Source: Planctomycetota bacterium
Lineage (GTDB): Bacteria; Planctomycetota; UBA1135; UBA2386
Reading direction: 5' to 3'
DNA: 64,000 nucleotides
Assembly (NCBI GenBank): GCA_021776805.1
Contig: JAJFFD010000066.1
Span: 36,490-100,489 of the forward strand
Notes under the pieces: generated by a model
What the model was told of the DNA's origin: nothing
What the model saw: only the letters and a program-made list of their open reading frames with translations
Databases searched by the model: none
Shown: in pieces, positions 19,260-31,009 of the stretch
How positions within the stretch are numbered: position 1 is the stretch's first letter
Layout: each line of letters opens with the position of its first letter
Program-made: the position numbers and the translations under genes

Positions 19260-22200
19260 GTGCCGAGCATGCAGACCGTGACGTACGGGCATTTCCAGTC
19301 CGTAGCGGAGATTCCCAACCTCGTAGAGATGCAGACAGATTCCTATCAGGGATTTCTGCAGCCCGAGGTACTCCCCAACAAGCGCAAGAACCAGGGCCTG
19401 GAGGCCCTCTTGCGCGAAGTGTTTCCGATCTACTCCTACGACAAGACTCTCTGTCTGGAGTACATCGGCTACGAACTGGGAAGACCCCGCTATACGCCGG
19501 AGGAATGTCGCAAGCTGCGCATGACCTACGGCTATCCCTTCAAGATCCGGGTTCGCCTGGTCAAACCCGAGCCGGTCGAGGAGGAGATCTACCTCGGCGA
19601 GATCCCGATCATGATCGGCGGCGGCGAGTTCATCATCAATGGCTCGGAGCGGGTCACTGTCAGTCAGCTGCACCGTTCGCCAGGCGTCGATTTCTCAGTC
19701 GAGATCCATGCTGGCGAAAAGCGTCTGCACACCTGCTGGATCATTCCAGAGCGCGGCAGTTGGATCGAGCTCAACGTCAGCAAGAAGGATGCGGTCACCG
19801 TGCGCATCGACCAGTCGGGCAAGTTCTCGGCGGCTACCTTGCTGCGCGCGATGGACGAGAAGTATTCGACGGATGCTGCCATCATCCACGAGTTCTACGA
19901 CGTCAAGAAGGTCACGCGGAAGAAGTCCGATCCCAACACCAAGTTTGCGAGCAACCTCGTTGGCGCCTATGCAGTCGGCGATATCGTCGATACTGAGAGC
20001 GGTGACCCCTTCGTGCGATCAGGCGAGGAAATCACCGAGGAGGCAGCTGAGGCGATTGCTGAGACCGAGATCAAGTCGGTAGAGGTGCTGCGCGATCCGG
20101 AAGACGTGCTCATCCTCAACACACTCCGCGAGGATGTGACCTCGACCCATGAGGAGGCGCTGCTCAAGATTTACGGCCGACTCCGCCCGGGTAACCCGCC
20201 GCAGCTCGAGAAGGCTCGGGATCTCTTCCGTGAGAAGTTCTTCGACGAAACGCGCTATCGGCTTGGCCGGGTTGGGCGCTTCCGCCTGAACCGCAAGTTC
20301 AATCAGGAAGTAGACGAAGCGCAGCAGACCCTTCTGCCAGTCGACTTCGTTCAGGCCATTCGCTACATCACCGAGCTGCGCGCCAATGTCGGCGAAGTCG
20401 ACGATATTGACCATCTAGGTAATCGTCGCGTGCGCACCATTCATGAGCTGGCAGGAGAGGAGTTCCGCAAGGGCTTCCTCAAGCTGCGACGAACTGCTCA
20501 GGAGCGTATGAATCTCGAGAACATCGAGACGGTGACGCCGCGCAACTTGATAAACTCCAAGACCTTCTCGTCGGCTATCGAGTACTTCTTTGGTCGTGGC
20601 GAGCTCTCGCAGGTCGTTGACCAAACGAACCCCCTGTCCCAGCTCACGCACGAGCGTCGCCTCTCGGCCTTGGGCCCTGGTGGCCTCAATCGAAAGCGTG
20701 CGGGCTTCGAAGTTCGTGACGTGCATATCTCGCACTACGGCAGACTCTGCCCGATCGAGACCCCAGAAGGCACCAACATCGGCCTCATCTCGAGCTTGGC
20801 GATCTACTCGTCCCTTGATGAGTACGGTTTCCTTTGCACCCCTTATCACGAGGTGAAGAAGGGCAAGTTGACCGGCAAGATCGTCAAGCTACGCGCCGAC
20901 CAGGAGTTCTCCGCGATCCTGGCGCCGGCAGATACGAAGCTTGATGATGCCGACAAGCTGATTGGCGAAAACGATCGCATCATCGCCCGCGTCAAGGGTG
21001 ATCCGATGCTCGTGAAGGGCACTGATGTCCAGTACATGGATGTCAGTCCGAGCCAGATCGTCGGTGTGTCCGCAGCCCTCATTCCCTTCCTCGAGCATGA
21101 CGATGCAAACCGTGCCCTCATGGGTTCGAACATGCAGCGGCAGGCGGTGCCCCTTCTCACTTCAGAGGCGCCCCTGGTTGGCACTGGCATGGAGGACATC
21201 GTTGCCCAGAACTCCAGCATGGTCGTCCGGGCCCGCAAGGCCGGCGAAGTTACCTTCGTAGATGCCTCCAAGATCGTTATCGAAGACGAGGTCTACCGAC
21301 TCCGTAAGTTCGAGGGTCTCAACGAGCGCACCTGCATCAACCAGACTCCTCTGATCAGTATTGGCCAGAAGGTCGCCGAGAATCAGATTCTGGCGGACGG
21401 TGCGGCGACGGATAACGGTGTGCTCGCTCTGGGCAAGAACCTCACCGTCGCCTTCATGCCATGGGATGGCTACAACTACGAGGACGCCATCCTGCTCTCG
21501 GAAAACCTGGTCAAAGACGATGTTTACACGTCGATTCATATCGACGAGTTCGAGATCGAGATTCGTGAGACCAAGTTGGGCCGGGAGGAGTTCACCCGCG
21601 ACATCCCCAATGTCTCCGAGCGCGCCCTGCGCCACCTTGACGAGACCGGCATCGTGCATGTGGGGACGCGGGTCAAGGCCGGCGACCTCTTGGTCGGCAA
21701 GGTGGCTCCCAAGAGCAAGAGCGAACTGACTCCAGAAGAGAAGCTCCTGCACGCGATCTTTGGACGAGCTGGTGAGGACGTGAAGAACGCCTCCTTGGAA
21801 GTCCCCAGTGGTGTCGAGGGCATCGTCATTGCCGCGGAGAAGTTTTCCCGCAAGGTCAACCTGACCGAGAAGGAGCGCAACCGCAACCTGCAAGAGATCA
21901 AGGCAGCGGAAATCGAGTTCCTGAGCCAGTACCGGGATTCGACCCGGGTTCTGGTCAAGGATGCCTCCGAGATCATGAGCAGCCCGCTCACTGAGGCCGA
22001 TGGCAAGAGTCAGGTGCTGGTCGGTGACGACATGCTCCTCCTCGACCTGCGTCGGATCAGAGACTTGGTCCGTGCCAATGCCGAGAACCACAAAGACACC
22101 AAGGTCCGCAACGAGCTCATCGGTCTGGTCCAGCATCACACCGAGAAAATCGAGGAAGCGGAAACTGCCAAGAACAAGCTGGTCAACCGCCTTTCCCGGG

Positions 22201-22979
22201 GCGATGAGTTGCCCACGGGTGTCCTCGAGATGGTCAAGGTCTATGTCGCCACCAAGCGCAAGATCTCGGTGGGGGACAAGATGGCAGGTCGCCACGGCAA
22301 TAAGGGTGTGATCAGTAAGATCCTCCCTGTTGAAGACATGCCTTTCCTCGCGGACGGGACGCCGGTCGATATCGTCCTGAATCCCCTCGGTGTGCCTAGC
22401 CGAATGAACGTCGGGCAGATCCTGGAGACTCACTTGGGCTGGGCCGCCAAGAAGCTTGGCTTCCGCGCCATCACGCCGGTCTTCGATGGCGCCTCGGAAG
22501 GTGATATCGAGAAGGCGCTGATCGAGGCCGGAGAGCGCAGTGACGGCAAGAGCAGGCTATTCGATGGCCGCACTGGCGAGTCCTTTACCCAGGAAGTAAC
22601 GGTTGGAGCTCTCTACATGCTCAAGCTGCATCACCTGGTTGATGACAAGGTGCATGCCCGAGCTACTGGCCCCTATTCGCTGATTACCCAGCAGCCGCTG
22701 GGTGGAAAGGCTCGCTTCGGCGGCCAGCGATTTGGCGAGATGGAAGTCTGGGCCCTCGAAGCCTATGGCGCTGCCAATGTCCTACAGGAGTTGCTGACTG
22801 TGAAGTCGGACGACGTGGACGGCCGCACCAAGATTTACGAGGCGATGGTCAAGAACGAGAACATTCTGGAACCGGGAACTCCGGTCTCATTCGGCGTGCT
22901 TTGCAACGAAATCAAGGGCCTGGGCCTGAGTATCGAACTGCACAAGCGCGGCGCTCCAGAAGAGATTTTGGGCGAGTGA
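19260..22979 (+). CDS. rpoB: DNA-directed RNA polymerase subunit beta
   Basis: [65 protein letters not shown] start or ATG at 19269. Confidence 0.98.
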   Translation: MPSMQTVTYGHFQSVAEIPNLVEMQTDSYQGFLQPEVLPNKRKNQGLEALLREVFPIYSYDKTLCLEYIGYELGRPRYTPEECRKLRMTYGYPFKIRVRLVKPEPVEEEIYLGEIPIMIGGGEFIINGSERVTVSQLHRSPGVDFSVEIHAGEKRLHTCWIIPERGSWIELNVSKKDAVTVRIDQSGKFSAATLLRAMDEKYSTDAAIIHEFYDVKKVTRKKSDPNTKFASNLVGAYAVGDIVDTESGDPFVRSGEEITEEAAEAIAETEIKSVEVLRDPEDVLILNTLREDVTSTHEEALLKIYGRLRPGNPPQLEKARDLFREKFFDETRYRLGRVGRFRLNRKFNQEVDEAQQTLLPVDFVQAIRYITELRANVGEVDDIDHLGNRRVRTIHELAGEEFRKGFLKLRRTAQERMNLENIETVTPRNLINSKTFSSAIEYFFGRGELSQVVDQTNPLSQLTHERRLSALGPGGLNRKRAGFEVRDVHISHYGRLCPIETPEGTNIGLISSLAIYSSLDEYGFLCTPYHEVKKGKLTGKIVKLRADQEFSAILAPADTKLDDADKLIGENDRIIARVKGDPMLVKGTDVQYMDVSPSQIVGVSAALIPFLEHDDANRALMGSNMQRQAVPLLTSEAPLVGTGMEDIVAQNSSMVVRARKAGEVTFVDASKIVIEDEVYRLRKFEGLNERTCINQTPLISIGQKVAENQILADGAATDNGVLALGKNLTVAFMPWDGYNYEDAILLSENLVKDDVYTSIHIDEFEIEIRETKLGREEFTRDIPNVSERALRHLDETGIVHVGTRVKAGDLLVGKVAPKSKSELTPEEKLLHAIFGRAGEDVKNASLEVPSGVEGIVIAAEKFSRKVNLTEKERNRNLQEIKAAEIEFLSQYRDSTRVLVKDASEIMSSPLTEADGKSQVLVGDDMLLLDLRRIRDLVRANAENHKDTKVRNELIGLVQHHTEKIEEAETAKNKLVNRLSRGDELPTGVLEMVKVYVATKRKISVGDKMAGRHGNKGVISKILPVEDMPFLADGTPVDIVLNPLGVPSRMNVGQILETHLGWAAKKLGFRAITPVFDGASEGDIEKALIEAGERSDGKSRLFDGRTGESFTQEVTVGALYMLKLHHLVDDKVHARATGPYSLITQQPLGGKARFGGQRFGEMEVWALEAYGAANVLQELLTVKSDDVDGRTKIYEAMVKNENILEPGTPVSFGVLCNEIKGLGLSIELHKRGAPEEILGE

Positions 22980-23026
22980 GCTCCGCCATATTGTTCGTAT
23001 GAAGGCATTCAACTGAGTGGATTGAG

Positions 23027-26000
23027 ATGGTCGAAGCGATCTACGACAAGATCAACGATTACGCGTCTGTAACCATCCGACTGGCCTCACCGGAAGACAT
23101 CCGGTCTTGGTCCTTCGGAGAGGTGAAGAAGCCGGAAACGATCAACTACAGGACCTATCGCTCCGAGCGCGACGGCCTCTTTTGCGAGAGGATCTTCGGG
23201 CCGGAGAAGGACTGGGAATGTAGCTGTGGCAAGTACAAGGGCATCAAGCACAAGGGGATCATCTGCGACAAGTGTGGCGTGATGATCACCACCAGCCGTG
23301 TGCGCCGAAAGCGCATGGGGCACATCAATCTTGCAGCGCCCATTGCCCACATCTGGTTCTTCAAGGCTATGCCCTCCCGTCTCGGGACCTTGCTGGGCAT
23401 GAAGACTTCCAGCCTCGAGCGGGTGATCTACTTCCAGGACTATGTCGTCATCGAACCGGGTGACACACCCCTGCAGTGCAACCAACTGCTGACCGAGGAG
23501 GAGTACCGCCAGGCGCGGCAGAAGTTCGGCAACAGTTTCCAGGCCGGTATGGGCGCAGAGGCAGCTCGCGAGTTGCTGCGTCGCATCGACATGGATGAGT
23601 TGGCCGAAGAGCTGCGTGAGGAACTCAAGCTCACCGAGGCCAAGCAGAAGATCAAGGACATCATCAAGCGTCTGAAGACCGTCGAGATGGTGCGCGACTC
23701 GGGCAACAAGGCCGAGTGGATGATTCTCAACGTGATCCCGGTCATTCCACCGGATTTGCGCCCCCTCGTTCTCTTGGATTCGGGCAACTTCGCCACATCG
23801 GACCTCAACGACCTCTACCGGCGCCTGATCAACCGCAACAATCGGTTGAAGAAGCTCCTCGACCTGAATGCTCCCGAGGTCATCATCCGCAACGAAAAGC
23901 GGATGTTGCAGCAGTCCGTTGATGCGCTCTTCGATAACGGTCGCTGCCGACGCCCAGTCCTGGGCAGTAGCAACCGGCCGCTGAAGTCCCTCACCGACAT
24001 GATCAAGGGCAAGCAGGGGCGCTTCCGCGAGAACCTGCTTGGCAAGCGCGTCGATTACAGTGCGCGTTCGGTGATCGTCGTCGGCCCCGAGCTCAGCTTG
24101 CACCAGTGTGGTCTGCCCAAGATCATCGCTCTTGAGCTCTACCAGCCATTCATCATCCGCCGCCTCAAGGAGCTCGGCCACGTCGACACCATCAAGTCGG
24201 CGAAGAAGATGCTCGAGCGAAAGGACGAGGAAGTCTGGGATATCCTCGAAGAGGTCATCCAGGGTCATCCGGTTCTTCTCAACCGTGCTCCTACATTGCA
24301 CCGCATGGGTATCCAGGCCTTCGAGCCGGTACTCGTAGAGGGCAACGCGATTCGCCTGCACCCACTGGTCTGCGCCGGATTCAATGCTGACTTCGACGGT
24401 GACCAGATGGCGGTGCACCTGCCATTGAGCTTTGAGGCCCAGATCGAAGCCTGCACATTGATGTTGTCCATCAACAACATCTTCTCGCCGGCACACGGCG
24501 GCCCGATCATCGCGCCTAACCAGGATATCGTGATGGGCTGCTACTTCCTGACCCTCATGCGACCTGGCGAGCTTGGGGACGGCATGATCTTCTCGAGCCC
24601 AGATGAGCTCTGGTTGGCCTTTTCCTGCAACGTCATCCACATCCAAGCCAAGATCAAGGTCTGGCTGAAGGCCGGTATCGAAGTCCGTGATCGTGACCGC
24701 ATCTTCCGGACCGACGGGGAGATGCTTGTGGAGACCTGTCCGGGCCGGGTGATGTTCAATGACATCCTCCCGGAGGGAATGCCCTTCTACAACTTCGACC
24801 TGGACAAGAAGGCGCTGTCCAACATCATCGCCGACTGTCACCTGCTCTGTGGTCGGGTGAAGACGCTGGCGCTTCTGGATGACCTCAAGAGGATCGGTTT
24901 CGAATCGGCCACCAAGGCCGGTGTCTCCTTCGGCAAGGACGACATGCTCGTCCCGCCAACCAAGAAGAAGATCATCGATGAGACTCAGGCCGACGTCGAG
25001 AAAATCATGGAGGCCAACTCCCGCGGTATCATCACGGAGGGTGAGCGCTACTTGAAGGTGATCGATGCCTGGACTCATGCCCGCGAACGGATCGGTGAGG
25101 ACATGCTCCAGGAGCTGCGCAACGACACACGCGAAGGCAAGCCGTACATCAACCCGATCTATTGCATGGTCATGAGCAAGGCTCGTGGCTCGGTGGAGCA
25201 GATTCGCCAGCTGGCCGGCATGCGGGGTCTGATGGCCAAGCCATCCGGCAAGATCATCGAGACACCCATCAAGGCCAACTTCCGCGAAGGTCTGCGGGTC
25301 CTCGAGTACTTCTCTTCGACCCATGGTGCTCGCAAGGGCTTGGCAGATACCGCCCTGAAGACAGCTGACTCGGGTTACCTGACCCGTAAGCTCGCCGACG
25401 TAGCCCAGAACGTGGTGATCACGGTGGTGGACTGCGGAACCCCTAATGGCATCGAAAAGGGTGTCGTCTACCAGGGTGACAAGGTTGCCGTCAGCTTTAT
25501 CGACGCCATCACCGGTCGGACCGCGCGGACGCAGATCGTTGATCACATCAGCGACGAAGTGATCTGCCAGGAAAACGACCTGATCACTCCGGACGTGGCC
25601 AGGCAGATTGAGTCAGTGGTTAGTTCGGAGAGCATTCTGGTCCGATCACCTCTGTCTTGCGAAGCGCCTCTCGGCATTTGCGAGAAGTGTTATGGCATGG
25701 ATCTGAGCCGCAATGCTCCGGCGGAGGCTGGCCTCGCAGTCGGCATCATCGCCGCCCAGTCCATTGGTGAGCCGGGAACTCAGCTCACCATGCGGACCTT
25801 CCACATCGGTGGTACTGCTTCGTCCAAGGTCGAGGATTCCGACATCAAGACCAAGCGCGGCGGGCGCATCCGCTTCGCCAACCTGGAGACCATCAACCGT
25901 AAGGACGGCAAGCGTATCGCCCTCAAGCGGAAGGGTGAGATGCTCCTGGTCGATACGAAGGACCGCGAAATCGAGCGCTACCAGATTCCTATCGGTGCGC

Positions 26001-27244
26001 ACCTCTTGGTCACGGAGGACCAGGAAATCGAGCCGCAGACTGTCCTCTGTTCTTGGGATCCGCACCACAATCCCATTCTCGCCGAGGTTGACGGCACCCT
26101 GCGCTACGAGGACATCCTCGAGGGCAAGACCATCAAGCTCGAGACAGATCCGGAAAGTAAGGTCGCTCGCAAGGTGATCATCGAGCACAAGGGTGAGTTG
26201 CATCCCCAGGTGATCATCGAGGACGAAGCCGGTAATCGTGCCGCCATCCACCCGCTGCCAGAGAAGGCATATATCGAGGTGGACAATGGAAGCTATGTCG
26301 AGGCAGGCACCCTGCTGGCAAAGACTCCTCGTGAGATCCAGGGCACGCAGGACATCACTGGTGGTCTGCCGCGGATTACCGAGCTCTTCGAGGCACGGCG
26401 GCCCAAAGATCCGGCGGTCCTCTCGGAGATCGAAGGTGTCGTCGAGATCGGTGACAAGCGACGAGGCAAGCGCACTATCATCGTTCGCGGTGAGGCTGGC
26501 GTTGAACATGAGCACATGGTGCCGCAGGGCAAGAACCTGCGAATTCACCGTGGCGATCACGTCTTCGAGGGTGAGCCCCTGGTCGACGGCCCGCGCGTTC
26601 CCCATGACATTCTTGCCATTCAGGGCGAGAAGGCGGTGCAGGAGTACCTCCTGCGTGAAGTGCAGTCGGTCTATCGCGCGCAAGGTGTGACCATCGACGA
26701 CAAGCACGTGGAGATCATCCTGGCGCAGATGATGCGCAAGGTGCAGGTCAACGATCCTGGTGACGCGGACTTCCTCCCCGGTGCCGTTGTGGACAAGTTC
26801 AGGTTCCGGGCTTCGAACGAGGAACTCATCCGGGTGAAGAAGAAGCCCGCCAGCAGCTCGCCGCTGTTGCTCGGTATTACCAAGGCATCTCTGCAATCCG
26901 AGTCCTTTATCTCGGCCGCTTCCTTCCAGGAGACCACCAAGGTTCTCACCGAGGCTGCGCTCGCCGGCAAGCGGGACAATCTGATCGGTCTCAAGGAGAA
27001 TGTCATCCTTGGACACCTGGTTCCGACCGGAACTGGCTTCCGGAGCTACCTGAAGACGAGGGTCCAGAAGAACGTGGATCTGCAGGCTGCTGCGGAGGAG
27101 ATCGGCAGATTGAGCAAGCAGGGCTTCGTGGATGTGGGAGGACCGGTTATTCGCCTCGAAGGCGAAAGCCGCGAAGTGCCTGCAGCTCCGCCGCCCATGG
27201 CGCCGACCATCGACGAGGCTTCAGACCCTGAACCGGCATCTTGA
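23027..27244 (+). CDS. rpoC: DNA-directed RNA polymerase subunit beta'
   Basis: Zn finger [36 protein letters not shown]. Confidence 0.98.
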   Translation: MVEAIYDKINDYASVTIRLASPEDIRSWSFGEVKKPETINYRTYRSERDGLFCERIFGPEKDWECSCGKYKGIKHKGIICDKCGVMITTSRVRRKRMGHINLAAPIAHIWFFKAMPSRLGTLLGMKTSSLERVIYFQDYVVIEPGDTPLQCNQLLTEEEYRQARQKFGNSFQAGMGAEAARELLRRIDMDELAEELREELKLTEAKQKIKDIIKRLKTVEMVRDSGNKAEWMILNVIPVIPPDLRPLVLLDSGNFATSDLNDLYRRLINRNNRLKKLLDLNAPEVIIRNEKRMLQQSVDALFDNGRCRRPVLGSSNRPLKSLTDMIKGKQGRFRENLLGKRVDYSARSVIVVGPELSLHQCGLPKIIALELYQPFIIRRLKELGHVDTIKSAKKMLERKDEEVWDILEEVIQGHPVLLNRAPTLHRMGIQAFEPVLVEGNAIRLHPLVCAGFNADFDGDQMAVHLPLSFEAQIEACTLMLSINNIFSPAHGGPIIAPNQDIVMGCYFLTLMRPGELGDGMIFSSPDELWLAFSCNVIHIQAKIKVWLKAGIEVRDRDRIFRTDGEMLVETCPGRVMFNDILPEGMPFYNFDLDKKALSNIIADCHLLCGRVKTLALLDDLKRIGFESATKAGVSFGKDDMLVPPTKKKIIDETQADVEKIMEANSRGIITEGERYLKVIDAWTHARERIGEDMLQELRNDTREGKPYINPIYCMVMSKARGSVEQIRQLAGMRGLMAKPSGKIIETPIKANFREGLRVLEYFSSTHGARKGLADTALKTADSGYLTRKLADVAQNVVITVVDCGTPNGIEKGVVYQGDKVAVSFIDAITGRTARTQIVDHISDEVICQENDLITPDVARQIESVVSSESILVRSPLSCEAPLGICEKCYGMDLSRNAPAEAGLAVGIIAAQSIGEPGTQLTMRTFHIGGTASSKVEDSDIKTKRGGRIRFANLETINRKDGKRIALKRKGEMLLVDTKDREIERYQIPIGAHLLVTEDQEIEPQTVLCSWDPHHNPILAEVDGTLRYEDILEGKTIKLETDPESKVARKVIIEHKGELHPQVIIEDEAGNRAAIHPLPEKAYIEVDNGSYVEAGTLLAKTPREIQGTQDITGGLPRITELFEARRPKDPAVLSEIEGVVEIGDKRRGKRTIIVRGEAGVEHEHMVPQGKNLRIHRGDHVFEGEPLVDGPRVPHDILAIQGEKAVQEYLLREVQSVYRAQGVTIDDKHVEIILAQMMRKVQVNDPGDADFLPGAVVDKFRFRASNEELIRVKKKPASSSPLLLGITKASLQSESFISAASFQETTKVLTEAALAGKRDNLIGLKENVILGHLVPTGTGFRSYLKTRVQKNVDLQAAAEEIGRLSKQGFVDVGGPVIRLEGESREVPAAPPPMAPTIDEASDPEPAS

Positions 27245-27385
27245 GGTCTCGCCTCTTCTCCCACCGAAATCCCTCCCTCCAACAAGCCATCCCTGCAGGG
27301 GCGAAATCCCTGCAGCACTTGAAATCCGGGCGCTGGAGCCTAGACTCCCGCCCCCTGTTACGGGTGATGTAACCCGATAGAGCGT

Positions 27386-27763
27386 ATGCCCACGATCAAC
27401 CAACTGGTCCGAAAAGGCCGCAAGAAGCTCCAGACCAAGAGCAAGAGCCCGGTTCTGGAGAGCTGCCCGCAAAAGCGGGGAGTCTGCTTGCAGGTCAAGA
27501 CCATGACGCCGAAGAAGCCGAACTCCGCACTCCGAAAGATTGCGCGCGTGCGGCTCCCCTCGAACGGTAAGGAAGTCACGGTCTACATCCCGGGTGAGGG
27601 GCACAACATGCAGGAACACTCCATCGTGTTGATTCGCGGCGGTCGTGTCCGCGATCTTCCTGGCGTTCGTTACCACGTTCTGCGTGGTGTCCTCGATGCT
27701 TCCGGTGTCGAAGCTCGCCGCCGCCGCCGCTCCAAGTATGGAGCCAAGCGTCCCAAGAACTGA
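27386..27763 (+). CDS. rpsL: 30S ribosomal protein S12
   Basis: [57 protein letters not shown]. Confidence 0.98.
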   Translation: MPTINQLVRKGRKKLQTKSKSPVLESCPQKRGVCLQVKTMTPKKPNSALRKIARVRLPSNGKEVTVYIPGEGHNMQEHSIVLIRGGRVRDLPGVRYHVLRGVLDASGVEARRRRRSKYGAKRPKN

Positions 27764-27804
27764 ATCCCCGCTAGCAGCCTAGGCAAGTCCGGCCCAAGAG
27801 AGTC

Positions 27805-28275
27805 ATGCCCCGATCCTTCAAGTCTACCCAGCAGTATCAGAAGCCTGATCCCAAGTATGGATCCGCACTGGCCGGCAAGATCATCAATAAGATCATGCGC
27901 GAGGGTAAGAAGAGCACGGCTCAGCGAATCCTCTACTCAGCCATGGACATCGTCTGCGAGAAAGTCGAAGGCGAGCCGGCGGAGATTTTGGCGAAGGTCA
28001 TCAGCAACGTGAAGCCGAGGGTCGAGGTCCGATCCAAGCGAGTCGGTGGCGCCACCTATCAGGTGCCGCGTGAAGTGACCACCCGACGTCAGCAGAGCCT
28101 GGCGATTCGCTGGCTCGTAGACGCTGCCCGCGCCAAGCGTGGCAAGCCCATGCACCGCCGTTTGGCCGAAGAGATCTTCGATGCCTACAACTCGCAGGGC
28201 GTGGCGGTCACCAAGCGCGAGAACGTGCACAAGATGGCTGAGGCGAACAGTGCCTACAGCCACTTTGCGTGGTAG
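27805..28275 (+). CDS. rpsG: 30S ribosomal protein S7
   Basis: KIINKIMREGKKSTAQRILYSAMDIV; RRVGGATYQVPREV-like; RENVHKMAEANSAYSHFAW. Confidence 0.97.
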   Translation: MPRSFKSTQQYQKPDPKYGSALAGKIINKIMREGKKSTAQRILYSAMDIVCEKVEGEPAEILAKVISNVKPRVEVRSKRVGGATYQVPREVTTRRQQSLAIRWLVDAARAKRGKPMHRRLAEEIFDAYNSQGVAVTKRENVHKMAEANSAYSHFAW

Positions 28276-28300
28276 TGCCTACAGCCACTTTGCGTGGTAG
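28251..28300 (+). repeat. 25-bp perfect tandem duplication spanning the rpsG stop codon
   Basis: tgcctacagccactttgcgtggtag occurs at 28251-28275 and 28276-28300, with partial third start cgcctac. Confidence 0.95.
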
Positions 28301-28396
28301 CGCCTACGCGTGCTGGTTCGGAAGGCCGCTAGCAGGTCCCGGAACTGCTTTGCGCCAAGGCTCGTGAAGCCGTCCGAAGAGCGCTAGCCTTGTGCC

Positions 28397-30328
28397 ATGC
28401 TCCGCAACATTGGCATCGTGGCCCACGTCAACGCGGGCAAGACGACCCTCAGCGAGCAGATCCTGTACCTAACGGGCAAGCAGGCTTTCCTCGGTGAAGT
28501 GGAAGCCGGAACTGCGGTCATGGACTGGCAACGCCAAGAGCAGGAGCGTGGCATTTCGATATCGGCAAGCATGTCGACGGTGTTCTGGGGTGAGACCCGG
28601 ATTCACCTCATCGACACGCCGGGCCATGTGGACTTTGCTCCGGAGATCGAGCGTGCTCTCCAGGTCATCGACGGCGTCATTGTGGTTGTCGATGGGGTTC
28701 GTGGAGTTGAGTCGCAGACCGAAAGCGTCTGGCGCTACTTGGAGAAACTGGCGGTCCCTCGCCTGGTATTCGTCAACAAGCTCGACCGCGAGGTTGCTGA
28801 TTGCGATGCCGCTATCCGTGTTCTGGCCGAGCGATTGGCTGCGCCTCTGCTGCCCATGGTTCATGTTGATCCCGAGCAGAGAGCGGTGACCGATCTCCTC
28901 GCCAGCACATCCGCAGACTTGACCGAGGCTCGCGCCAGGCTCGTGGAGGTCTGCGCAGACGAGGATGCGGCGGTCATGGCGGACTACGTCGATGGTTGTT
29001 ATGTGGAGGCGGCCCGTCTCCTGCCTTTGATCAGGCGAGCGACCCTCGCCGGCAAGGTGGTGCCCGTCTATGCGGGATCGGCTCTGGAAGGCTGGGGCGT
29101 AGGCGACTTGCTTACGGGAGTCTGTCGTTTTCTGCCCTCGCCGGCAGATCGATGCCGCCGTTCAGCTGATGGTGAGGAATTGCGACCCGACAGGGATGCG
29201 CCGAGTCTGGCCCTGCTCTTCAAGGTGGCCTTGGAGGAAGGCGAGGAGTCCGCCTATCTGCGGGTCTTCCAGGGCTGCCTCCGCCCTGGTGACCAAGTCG
29301 AGACCTCCGCCGGCCTGCAGTTGCAGCTGTCTGAGCTCTGGTCCGTGCACGCCATGCATCGTGAGCCCCTGCTGGAAGCGGGTCCAGGGGACGTGCTGGC
29401 GATACCCTTGCTCCCCGGTCTCTGCGCCGGCGACAGTATTCGGAGTCCCGGTTCCCAGCTCGCTCTGTCCGTGCCAGTGCCGGGGCTGCCAGTGCTGACC
29501 GTGGCCCTCGAGCCGCAGGTCACCGAGGACCAGGCCCCCATGCGAGAGGCTCTGTCTCTGCTGCTTCGTCAGGATCCGAGTCTCAGTCTGACCGAGGACC
29601 TGAGCACCGGCGAGATTCTGGTCTCCGGGATGGGCGAACTTCACCTGGAGGTCTTCGCTGAGAACCTCCGCAGTCTCATGCGGCGACCGCTTCGGGTCAC
29701 CGCCCCACGCATTCGAGAGGCGGAGCGGCCGCTCCAGGAGGCCAGCGCCGTTGGTGAATGCATTCGCAGAGTGGGGGAGCTGTCCATTCGAGCCCGGGTG
29801 TCGCTGGAGCTCCGACCCACAGCTCGTCCGGGCCCGGCCGAGGTTGCGCTCGCTCCGGGTGCCGTTCCCAATGAGCTGCTCGAAGCCCTCATGGGGCCTG
29901 CCGCCGAACTCTGTGCCGGTGGGCTGAGCACCGGTCGACCTCTGAGAGATGCCGATGTCTGGCTGCTCTCTGCCGACCTTGGGGAGGAGGGGGGCGAGGC
30001 CTCCGGACTCTTGGCCCAAGATGCGCTCCGTCTTGCACTGCAGCGCGCTCTTAAAGACTGCGCTGTCGAGGTCATGGAGCCTTGGATGCAGTTTCAGGTT
30101 CGTTGTCCGGACGATGCCCTGAGTTCGATCCTGGCTGACCTTCGCAGCCGATCGGCGAAGATCACAGAAGTCATGCCTTCCTATGAGCTTGCAACAGTTT
30201 CTGGGCAGATCGCCCTGGCTCGGGTGATCGGTTGGGCGACCCCTCTGAGGTCCATGAGCAAGGGCCGGGCCGAGCTTCTGCTGGAGCTCAGTCACTTCGC
30301 CGCAAAGGAACACCACAAAAAGGCCTAG
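28397..30328 (+). CDS. Divergent EF-G-like / ribosomal-protection-like translational GTPase in the fusA position
   Basis: NIGIVAHVNAGKTTLSEQILYLTG, RGISISASMSTVFW, DTPGHVDF, NKLDRE; 643 aa, domain III-V present (LSTGEILVSGMGELHLEV; EPWMQFQV). Confidence 0.85.
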   Translation: MLRNIGIVAHVNAGKTTLSEQILYLTGKQAFLGEVEAGTAVMDWQRQEQERGISISASMSTVFWGETRIHLIDTPGHVDFAPEIERALQVIDGVIVVVDGVRGVESQTESVWRYLEKLAVPRLVFVNKLDREVADCDAAIRVLAERLAAPLLPMVHVDPEQRAVTDLLASTSADLTEARARLVEVCADEDAAVMADYVDGCYVEAARLLPLIRRATLAGKVVPVYAGSALEGWGVGDLLTGVCRFLPSPADRCRRSADGEELRPDRDAPSLALLFKVALEEGEESAYLRVFQGCLRPGDQVETSAGLQLQLSELWSVHAMHREPLLEAGPGDVLAIPLLPGLCAGDSIRSPGSQLALSVPVPGLPVLTVALEPQVTEDQAPMREALSLLLRQDPSLSLTEDLSTGEILVSGMGELHLEVFAENLRSLMRRPLRVTAPRIREAERPLQEASAVGECIRRVGELSIRARVSLELRPTARPGPAEVALAPGAVPNELLEALMGPAAELCAGGLSTGRPLRDADVWLLSADLGEEGGEASGLLAQDALRLALQRALKDCAVEVMEPWMQFQVRCPDDALSSILADLRSRSAKITEVMPSYELATVSGQIALARVIGWATPLRSMSKGRAELLLELSHFAAKEHHKKA

Positions 30329-30442
30329 GGGAACCTTGACCCTCCTGGGGCAGGTCGATAAATTTCTTCATCCTCTTGTCGCCGTGGGCAACCACTTTCG
30401 GCGTAAGTTGCTTATTCTTAGAAGGTTAGAACAATCGAAGCG

Positions 30443-30459
30443 CAACCCTCCCAGGGTTG
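30443..30459 (+). promoter_or_regulatory. Hairpin in rpsJ leader
   Basis: CAACCCT-ccc-AGGGTTG just upstream of rpsJ. Confidence 0.4.
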
Positions 30460-30483
30460 AACAGGTAGATAGGGTCCATACCA

Positions 30484-30789
30484 ATGCAGGAGCGAATTCA
30501 AATCCGCATGGAGGCCTACGACTACGAGGCCTTGGACCAAGCTGCTCTCGACATCGTTGAGACTTCAAAACGTACCGGTGCCCGAGTGGCTGGTCCCGTT
30601 CCCCTTCCAACGCGAATTGAGCGCTACACCGTCTTGCGTTCGCCTCACATCGACAAGAAGAGCCGCGAGCAGTTCGAGATCCGCACGCACAAGCGGCTGA
30701 TCTACATTTCCGAACCGACCTCGAAGACCGTGGATGCGCTTAGCAAGCTGAACATGCCTGCTGGCGTGGATATCCGCATCAAGGCATGA
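30484..30789 (+). CDS. rpsJ: 30S ribosomal protein S10
   Basis: [70 protein letters not shown]. Confidence 0.98.
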   Translation: MQERIQIRMEAYDYEALDQAALDIVETSKRTGARVAGPVPLPTRIERYTVLRSPHIDKKSREQFEIRTHKRLIYISEPTSKTVDALSKLNMPAGVDIRIKA

Positions 30790-31009
30790 GAGTCCTGGTA
30801 GTGAGGACCGAATCCGAATGGGTTCTGGCTTCACCTCCCTCGGTCTCATTATGTGAACAGTCTTCAGTGGAAGGAGAGGAGTGCTCGAGCTGGAGTGTGT
30901 TTTCAAAGAGTGTGTTTTCGCGGTTTCGTTTCGAGTCTAGCTCTGACCAGCAAGCGGTCCGAGTGAGGCAACGTGTGAGTTAGCCAGCAGTGCGAGAAAG
31001 GCCCGATTG

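Noticed and set aside
19028-19996. 322-aa ORF overlapping the rpoB start
   Set aside because: Out-of-frame overlap with rpoB; codons are the +frame shadow of RpoB.
20580-20700. Possible natural rifampicin-resistance substitutions in RpoB
   Set aside because: Key positions (Q513, D516, H526, S531 in E. coli numbering) appear to be retained in [24 protein letters not shown].
21162-22433. 423-aa minus-strand ORF opposite rpoB
   Set aside because: Shadow ORF; fully contained in rpoB.
23087-25546. 819-aa minus-strand ORF opposite rpoC
   Set aside because: Shadow ORF in high-GC coding DNA; no recognisable domains and rpoC on the other strand is certain.
25646-27016. 456-aa minus-strand ORF opposite rpoC 3' half
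   Set aside because: Shadow ORF, same reasoning.
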